Source of the DNA: Osedax fenrisi
Lineage: Eukaryota; Annelida; Polychaeta; Sabellida; Siboglinidae
Reading direction: 5' to 3'
DNA length: 64,000 bases
Assembly: GCA_964019155.1 (NCBI GenBank)
Contig: OZ025245.1
Coordinates: 18,699,447-18,763,446, forward strand
Made by a program: the position numbers and the translations under genes
The notes under the pieces: model-generated
Databases searched by the model: none
What the model was told of the DNA's origin: nothing
The model's input: the letters and a program-made list of their open reading frames with translations, nothing else
Part shown: piece after piece, positions 53,496 through 64,000 of the stretch
How the letters are laid out: every line of letters begins with the position of its first letter
Numbering within the stretch: position 1 is the first letter of the stretch

Positions 53496-53952
53496 TAGTA
53501 ATGTGGTATTATACTATAGTGGATGTAGTATGGGGGCTATTTGTAGTATTGTCAGTAGTATTAGTAGGGATATTACTGTTTAATACTTATATGTATAATT
53601 TACACATCTTATACACATAATCAGTACACGGATAAATACGTATGTAAACATACTGGCAGATGCTATAACTAACGCGTACAACAACTCACGCACACCACCA
53701 TATATGGTCATCTATAGCTTTGTATTTTACCGCCGTATAACACAGGTAACCGGTAAACTATATATAAGGACATGATCTGTACTGCTATCTATGCACGCGA
53801 CACCGTGGCTGTGCTGCGTCCTTCAAGTCATGCTATAACACGCACACTATAACACACTTTAAATTATGGATGTCGCCATAACATTAATATTATATATATA
53901 TATCACATCCGAACAATTTTTTGAAAATTGGATATTTGTGAATAAATCAATT

Positions 53953-54195
<243 letters not shown>

Positions 54196-54425
54196 ACACT
54201 AACACATTCACATTTCACACCCGCATACACAAACAATCGATGTAAATAAAAGTTTTATTTACATCGATGACACAAACATATACTAATACCCATACGTACA
54301 TTCTAACAATCACACATACATAAACACACTAACACACACATACACATACATACGCATACACACATATACACACGCATACTCGAATATTTAATTATTTCCG
54401 ATACGTAATGATATGTAATAGTAAC

Positions 54426-54507
54426 GTATTGTGGACCCGGGATCGAGTATATCTGTATCGTCGAGTACATTCGAACTATGGCCTAATTCTATCGTATTAC
54501 CGTGCAT
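54426..54507 (-). CDS. Gene B exon 1: short acidic N-terminus
   Basis: ATG at 54507, 27 codons plus one base, donor C|GTTACT (phase 1). The peptide reads MHGNTIELGHSSNVLDDTD then ILDPGSTIR. It aligns with gene A exon 1 (IDYNSVANELMNHDELFDPRFTLR region) at I-(D/E), S-x-N-x-L, D-x-L, D-P and T-(I/L)-R, and with gene C. Joining to exon 2 gives GSTIR|ITLILIICG. No signal peptide. Found by family comparison, since the ORF is short; the matching phase and position in three genes is the main support. Confidence 0.75.
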
Positions 54508-55146
54508 AGTTAAACAATGTGAACTAATTTATACTAGATAAAGTTCAATATATATTTTTTAAGTATTTAAACTTTTATAACGATATCGGTAAAAATTAAA
54601 TATTTTAAATATATTTTTATAAATTTATTTAACTTTTAGAGAATTATTACCTAATAATACATAATTATATACGCATGTAGATTGTACTATTTGTTGAAAT
54701 AAATTCGATGATCATTTTATCTAGTTTTTTTATCTAGATTTATCTAGTTAATTAATTAGCTTTATAATTACTCATATTTAAAAAAAATTATAATAAATGT
54801 AAGGTATCGATTCTCGTCAAATGAAGTAAATATAAGTAAATAAATAAATATTTTTTCAATTTAATAAAAGTCAAGATCAATAAGATTAACTTTATTTATA
54901 TATAACCGGGGAGATATAACATCTAAATATTCTTAAATATTATATTGTTTTCGAAAAAATATGTTAAAAAATAAATAATATACAAATTTAAAATTCAGTC
55001 TAATATATATATATATTCGAATATTTTATTTGTCTTATTTCTTATTATTTTAAATAATGATTATATTCTAATACAATACTTATATTTAAAAGATTTTTTT
55101 AAATTTTATATATATTATCTATTATATATTATATATATATATATAT

Positions 55147-55215
<69 letters not shown>

Positions 55216-55452
55216 TTGTCGTATTCCATTACAATATATGTTTATGAGAACTTAATACAATAATATATATTCAATTATCATATTATTTGATAACAATCAA
55301 TTATATTTATTAGTATAGTATAACTTTATATTTTATAAAATCTATATAATTATTTATATATATGTTTATGTAATATATGTAGGTACACTATAGTGTGCTA
55401 CACATATATGTGTTAATAAAGTTAGTTTGTTTATAAATACCATGTATGTACC

Positions 55453-55483
<31 letters not shown>

Positions 55484-55775
55484 TTTAAAGATATCTTTCA
55501 TTCGAATAACAAGATCTTGTTTATATACTATTATGCAAGTTTAGTTTTAAATATTAATATTTATTAATATTTATAATAATTAATTAATTAATTTTCTATT
55601 ATTTCCGTTAACCCATGTAATATTTACAGGTTTTCTGACTACTTAATCATCATATACATATGTATAATTTTACAAATTTATAAATAAGATATTAAACATG
55701 GATAATATGTAATAACATTTTATTGTTAAAATAAAAATATTAATCCTATTTTAACTCGCGCACCCACCCTTAACG

Positions 55776-55841
<66 letters not shown>
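54508..55841. other. Upstream region of gene B, AT-rich
   Basis: Presumed promoter next to exon 1, then AT-rich spacer with long (AT)n at 55130-55212, 55456-55480 and 55780-55840. No other gene. Confidence 0.5.
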
Positions 55842-55842
<1 letters not shown>

Positions 55843-56160
55843 GAACTGCCTGTGTGGCTCAGTGGCTAAGGCGTCAGACACACAAGCAGTACACACGGGT
55901 TCGACCCCCGTCCGGACCATTAATTAATTTTATAAAATGGGTCTTAAAATATTATTTAGAAGTGATCTTATATATAATTGTGTATAAATAAATGATCGGC
56001 TCTCGTTAAAACCATGGATGCCTTAACATGAGAGCGGCTTCGAAGGGACATTATAATGCTCTATAGAGCCATATATCATATATGATATATGGTTATAAGT
56101 GAAAACTTCATCTAAGTTCCTGGATGGGATGAAAGGACTCCACCAAATATCAATAACAAT

Positions 56161-56170
<10 letters not shown>
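55842..56170 (+). mobile_element. tRNA-derived SINE, full length
   Basis: Best-preserved copy of the family. Head: A-box TGTGGCTCAGTGGCTAAGG, B-box GGGTTCGACCC, end CCGGACCA. Body about 230 bp with AGAAGTGATCTTATATATAA, AACCATGGATGCC, AAGTTCCTGGATGGGATGAA and tail CACCAAATATCAATAACAAT. It contains a short palindromic insertion (CCATATATCATATATGATATATGG) relative to other copies. Confidence 0.9.
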
Positions 56171-56194
<24 letters not shown>

Positions 56195-56198
<4 letters not shown>

Positions 56199-56375
56199 GG
56201 ATCCTATAATCCGATCCTATAATCCTAGGATCTGACGAGAGTTATATAAGTGGGTGATGAATCAGCACTGGATAAGTATACATTGATATAACTTATATAA
56301 CTCTCGTCAGATCCTATAGGATTGTTATGGATTTAGGATCCTATACAATCCTATATATATAGGATTGTATACAAT
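56195..56375. repeat. Foldback element, about 26-bp arms
   Basis: TAGGATCTGACGAGAGTTAT and its complement ATAACTCTCGTCAGATCCTA at 56224-56325 form a strong stem with a loop of about 50 bases. Outside it, AGGATCCTATA/TATAGGATTG words are also inverted. Confidence 0.85.
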
Positions 56376-56929
56376 AATCATTAAATCACCTACGATAGAA
56401 TAGTGACATTTATAGAACTGCTACCGTTATAATCGTTACATTCCATCTAGTTAATTTAGTTATATTGTTACACCTAAGCGGAATTCAAGTTTACGTTAGA
56501 TATCTCCAATATTAGAACTCCTTTATTATCCAACTTATGTCGAACGCATATCTTGAACCCAATGCTATCATAATATACTTATTTTATTATTTGTATTATT
56601 ATTAATTATTTATTATGTATTTGTATTTTAATTTATTAAATTTTTGCCGTCATTTGATCTCACCTACTTACTTAATCCCATGACCGTTTGGTCGTAGGGG
56701 GGATTTGAATTGCGGCAATTACACATGTTTATTTCCATTAGACATATTTATATACTCTATTATTTTTGTATTTCGTTTGACGAAAACCGATCTTTTATAC
56801 TGAATAAAATCAAGTAATAATTTAATTTATTACGAAACTAACTAATTAACTTTCATTTAATATAATTCAATAATAAGTATATTGAAATATACGTATTATA
56901 TATGTATATTGGGGATTTAATGGGTTGTT
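56376..56929. other. Spacer with possible RTE 3' end
   Basis: At 56668-56712 the minus strand reads CCCCTACGACCAAACGGTCA then GGGATTAAGTAAG, like the 3' terminus of RTE-type LINEs. Otherwise AT-rich with no gene. Confidence 0.4.
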
Positions 56930-59900
56930 GGGGTACTAATTACAGTCAAATCAACCAGACCTAGTACTCAACTATAACAGCAGGCTCCTCGTTCCATACC
57001 CTGGAAACTATTTTTAGTAGGCTAATGCTGTGGGGGATTTTAGATAGGGATGGGCTCCGCTGATCTTATCTGCACAAGATACGCAAATGATTTCAAAACA
57101 AAACTTAAACACCATACCGGCTCGGACGTAGCCCGGGAAAATAAGATCCGCGTTATTTATTGCAAATCAGGATAATAACGTTAAGATGGTTACTGATGAA
57201 CAAAAGAAAATAAAGATTAGAAGAAAAAATACGTATATAGGTACTTGGAACGTACGTACTTTATGAGAAGAAGGTAAACTAGAAGAACGTACTCATGAAC
57301 TAGATAGATATATGTGGACTGTTGTAGGACTGTGTGAAGTACGCAGAAAAGGAGTGAACGCAATACAAACCACAGAAGGTCACAAACTTTACTACATTGG
57401 AAATGACAACAAACATCTTTGTGCACATTAATGGTGTTGGATTTTTGATAAACAGTGAAGTAACACGCATGGTTATGTGCTTCACTCCGATAAATGACAT
57501 AATAGCAATAATAAGACTGCATGCAACCCCTTTTAACATATCAATTATTCAAGTATATGCACCGACAACAGATCAAGAAATTGAAATATTCTACAATGAA
57601 TTGCAAAACTCAATCTCAAAAATTTCAAAGAAGGATATTATAGTGATTCAAGGTGATATGAATGCAAAAATTGGTAAGGATGCACATAAGAATTGGGGAC
57701 CAACTTCTGGATTATTTTGCAATTCAGTAACATACGAGAGAAGATATCGACTTCTGGAATTCGCAAAAACAAACGATTTAAAAATTGTTAATACATTTGG
57801 CCCGCACAAAAAATCACGAATACAAACTTGGCATAGCCCTGGAGGAATATATCATAATTGATTATATTTTAGTGAGTAAACGTGTTTCCACAAGTGTGAA
57901 TATAAATAAGACTAGATTATTCCCTGTAATTGACATAGGTAGTGACCATGACATGCTGATGATGACTTTTAGTCTACACCTGAAAAATCCTAAGAAAAAT
58001 AAATTTACTCGAAATAAATTCGATCTAGAAAAGCTGAAAAATCCAGAGACCAAAAAACTATTTGAAAAAAAAATAAATGAAAAACTGACGGAACAAAAAT
58101 TAACAGAAATAGAAAATACAGAAGAAATGTTACAGAAACTAAATAGAACTATGACAGAGACAGCAACTGAAATCCTAGGAAAACACAGAGAAAAGAAAAA
58201 AAAATTGATAACAAATGAACTGATGGATATGTGTGACTTGAGAAGAGAACTGAAAAAGACTACATTTGAATCAGGAAGTATGTACAAACAAATAAATAAC
58301 ACAATAAAGAAGGAGATGAGAATAGCAAAAGAAATCTGGATTAATAACAAATGTACTGATATTGGAGAATGTCTAATTAGAAACAATACCAAGAAAGCCT
58401 ACCAAATTTTAAATGAGCTAACAAAAAAGAAGGACAAAATAGTAGTTAATGTACATGATAAAGATGGAAAGTGAATAACAGATAAAACAGAAGTTCTGAA
58501 ACGTTGGACAGAATATTGTTCTGAACTGTATACACATAACGCAGAAGGAGATATATCAGTACTAACAGTAAATGAACCATCAAACCAGGATAATTTTCCT
58601 ATATTGGAAAGTTAAGTTTAGGATGCTACCCAGTCATTAAAGATGTGAAAATCAGCTGGTATTGACAATATACTAGCCGAATTAATTAAAGCTGGAGGAC
58701 ATATAGTGATTCAAATACTGCTAGATATATGTAATAATATATGGGAAACTGGAATCTGGCCATCAGACTGGACAAAATCAATGATAATAAGTTTACATAA
58801 GAAAGGAAGCAAACAGAAATGTGAAAATTATAGGACAATAAGCCTTATAAGTATATATATATATATCACTCTAGTAAAATAATGCTAAAGATAATCCTAA
58901 ACAGATTGAAACATTACACGGAAGAGTTAATTTCTGAAAAATAAGATGGATTTCAAAAGGGTAGAAGTACTAGCGAACAGATATTTAACTTAAGTGTATT
59001 CTCAGCATAGTAAACTATTATATCAAGTTATCATCGATTTCAAAAAAACGTTTTATAGAATATGGCACAACGCGCTATGGTCGGCAATGAAAAGATTTAA
59101 CATCAATTTAAAACTAATAGAATCTATACAACATCTATACAATAAAGCAGAAAGTGCAGTTTATTTTGACGGTAAAATTGGAGAATGGTTCAGAACAACA
59201 ACTGGAGTTAGGCAAGGCTATCTACTTTCACCCACATTATTCAATATTTTGCTTGAACAAATAATGAACTATGCTTTAGATAATCATGTAGGTTCAGTAA
59301 ATATTGGTGGTAAAATAATCACAAATCTGAGATTCGCAGATGACATCGATGGATTAGCAGGTAGTGAATCTGAATTAGACAATCTTATTAAAATAATCGA
59401 CAATACAGCACATGCATATAGAATGGAAATAAACTCTACGAAAACACAAATAATGGAAAATTCTGAAGGTAGTTTCACATCAGAAATAAAAATAAATAAC
59501 GAGCCACTAAAAGTAGTTGACAGTTTTAAATACTTAGGAGCAATCATCGACGAAAAAGGTTCAAAGGCTGAAATATTAGCTAGAACCGGACAGACGATTG
59601 CAGCTCTATCTAGACTAAATATTATATGGTACGATAAAACACTAAAACTGAAACTGAAAATCCGACTACTGCAGTCACTATAGTGAGCAACTATAGTTAA
59701 CTCAATTTTCTTATATGCGTGTGAGATATGGACAATAACGAAGGAACTGCAAAGAAAAATAACAACATTAGAAATGCGGTGCTTAAGACTATTATTGGAC
59801 ATATCATACAGAGATAGAATTACTAACATTAAAGTACGCAATAGAGTTACCAAAGAAATCGGTCCACATTCGGAACTACTAGCAATGGTCATCGCGAAGA

Positions 59901-60155
59901 AACTGAGATGGTTTTATCATGGATAAGATCAAATTACATGTCCAAAAAAATTCTTCAGGGTTCTTTTGAAGGTAATAGAAGACGAGGTAGGCCAAAAATG
60001 AAATGGCAAGTCAATATCGTGAAATGGACTGGTCTTGATATAAATAAAGCGATGAGAGCTGCAGAAAATAGAGAGGGATGGAAAAAAAATTGTGACGAAA
60101 TCTACTGCGCCCCTACGGCATCCAAATTATATGGGATAGGTAAAAGGTAAAAAAA
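56930..60155 (+). mobile_element. RTE-type LINE, near full length, decayed
   Basis: Plus strand. A 5' leader at 56930-57180 (CAGCAGGCTCCTCGTTCCAT, ACCCTGGAAACTATTTTTAG), then endonuclease and RT in several frames, ending near 60150 followed by an A-rich tail. A different, more diverged lineage than the RTE at 49-51.6 kb. It ends about 220 bases upstream of gene C exon 1. Confidence 0.85.
57236..60150 (+). pseudogene. RTE LINE ORF: endonuclease and RT, multiply broken
   Basis: Endonuclease: IGTWNVRTL (then TGA), VGLCEVRRKG, NGVGFLINSEV, IIQVYAPTT, IVIQGDMNAKIG and IGSDHDMLM, so its Asp and His are present. RT: NYRTISLIS, DGFQKGRSTSEQIFNL, VIDFKKTFYRIWHNAL, TTGVRQGYLLSPTLFNI, RFADDIDGLAG and FKYLGAIIDEKG. 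The C-terminus has RRRGRPKMKWQVNI. The usual FDR after FKK is FYR and YADD is FADD. Open segments: 57397-57861, 57785-58474, 58994-59683 and 59908-60150, with stops or frameshifts between. Confidence 0.85.
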
Positions 60156-60374
60156 AATAATATATATTTGTGTTAAAATAAAAATTTAAAATTATTTAAT
60201 ATTTATATGATATAATTATTATTAATTTTATATATATATGTATTTATACGTTATAATAACTTACATACATACTATTAAAAATGTATATAAATTATTGTTG
60301 ACGAGTATCTATGTTACGTCAGTGTATTGATATTGATATTAATAATAAGAAGAGTGTGAAATCGGTCGCCGACA
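60156..60374 (+). promoter_or_regulatory. Presumed promoter and 5' UTR of gene C
   Basis: About 220 bases between the RTE tail and the gene C start. TGTATATAAATT at 60283-60294 is a TATA-like sequence about 85 bases before the ATG. Inference from position. Confidence 0.3.
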
Positions 60375-60441
60375 ATGATTGTAACCACAGCTTCCGATGA
60401 GATGAACGAAGAACGCATACCCGATCCTATACTGACAATAC
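60375..60441 (+). CDS. Gene C exon 1: short acidic N-terminus (rest outside window)
   Basis: ATG at 60375, 22 codons plus one base, then a consensus donor C|GTAAGT. The peptide is MIVTTASDEMNEERIPDP then ILTIR. The end D-P-I-L-T-I-R matches D-P-R-F-T-L-R (gene A) and D-P-G-S-T-I-R (gene B), with the Arg codon split at the same place. Opposite orientation to A and B. The intron has (GTATGTGT)n then (CTA)n in sense, as in A and B. Exon 2 (helix and Gln tail) is predicted beyond base 64000. An upstream in-frame TGA lies 18 bases before the ATG. Confidence 0.68.
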
Positions 60442-60636
60442 GTAAGTCATTACGTCATCGATATCTGTTCACGAGTATGTGAGTACGTATGTGTGTACGT
60501 ATGTGTGTACGTATGTGTGTATGAGTGCGTATGTAAGGCGTATAGGCCATATATGGTTATGTTGGATCTGGCAACTAAAGCGTCACTTATGAATAAGTGA
60601 TATTAAAAAGTAATATTATTAGTATACATATCATTG
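60442..60636 (+). other. Start of gene C intron
   Basis: Contains direct repeats of GTACGTATGTGT at 60483-60535, like the TG-rich segments in the introns of genes A and B, and unique sequence to the (CTA)n array. Confidence 0.55.

Positions 60637-64000
<3,364 letters not shown>

Noticed and set aside
52918..53620. Plus-strand ORFs opposite gene B exon 2
   Set aside because: Shadows of the 51-bp coding repeat and antisense of the membrane helix region.
55848..55918. A functional tRNA gene
   Set aside because: A and B boxes are present, but the same sequence with a shared non-tRNA body occurs five times, so it is a SINE.
57217..58392. Minus-strand ORFs at 57.2-58.4 kb
   Set aside because: Antisense of the RTE endonuclease and linker on the plus strand, which has the family motifs.
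60330..60441. Minus-strand exon at 60.33-60.44 kb
   Set aside because: An acceptor-like TTGTCAG exists, but the plus strand gives a consensus GTAAGT donor and the family motif D-P-x-x-x-T-I-R.

Overview
The window is AT-rich animal nuclear DNA, most likely from an invertebrate: multi-exon genes with AT-rich introns, many non-LTR retrotransposons, tRNA-derived SINEs, hAT- and Harbinger-like elements, and long microsatellites. There is no operon or prokaryotic signal. I cannot name the species. All family comparisons are from memory; no search or alignment was run.

Region 1 (about 0.6-29.5 kb, minus strand) is one gene whose ten recognisable exons join in phase to about 422 codons and match vertebrate TEX14: ankyrin repeats (exons 1-3), a linker (exons 4-5) and a pseudokinase (exons 6-10). 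The 3' end lies beyond base 1. The introns hold a CR1/L2-type LINE (8.3-12.7 kb), a second LINE (24.3-25.8 kb), small DNA transposons and dispersed repeats. Tandem repeats sit directly on several splice junctions.

Region 2 (31.5-36.8 kb) is mobile-element debris: LINE fragments, a pogo/mariner-like MITE, and a direct duplication with a 1.17-kb hAT element exactly at its junction.

Region 3 (37-64 kb) holds three related small genes, each with a short acidic first exon ending in D-P-x-x-x-T-(I/L)-R and a phase-1 donor. Gene A (minus, 40.2-37.1 kb, 218 aa) and gene B (minus, 54.5-52.6 kb, 290 aa) are complete two-exon genes. Their second exon gives a transmembrane helix, a Cys cluster, a Gln-rich tail and a conserved C-terminus. 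Gene C (plus, 60.4 kb on) shows exon 1 only, because its intron runs into a (CTA)n array of more than 3.3 kb that reaches the window edge. All three introns carry (CTA)n on the sense strand. I do not recognise this family; it is the best candidate here for something undescribed. Between the genes lie a LINE with an intact 980-codon ORF2 (41.7-44.7 kb), a 1.2-kb hAT-like element (45.0-46.2 kb) and two decayed RTE-type LINEs (49-51.6 and 56.9-60.2 kb).
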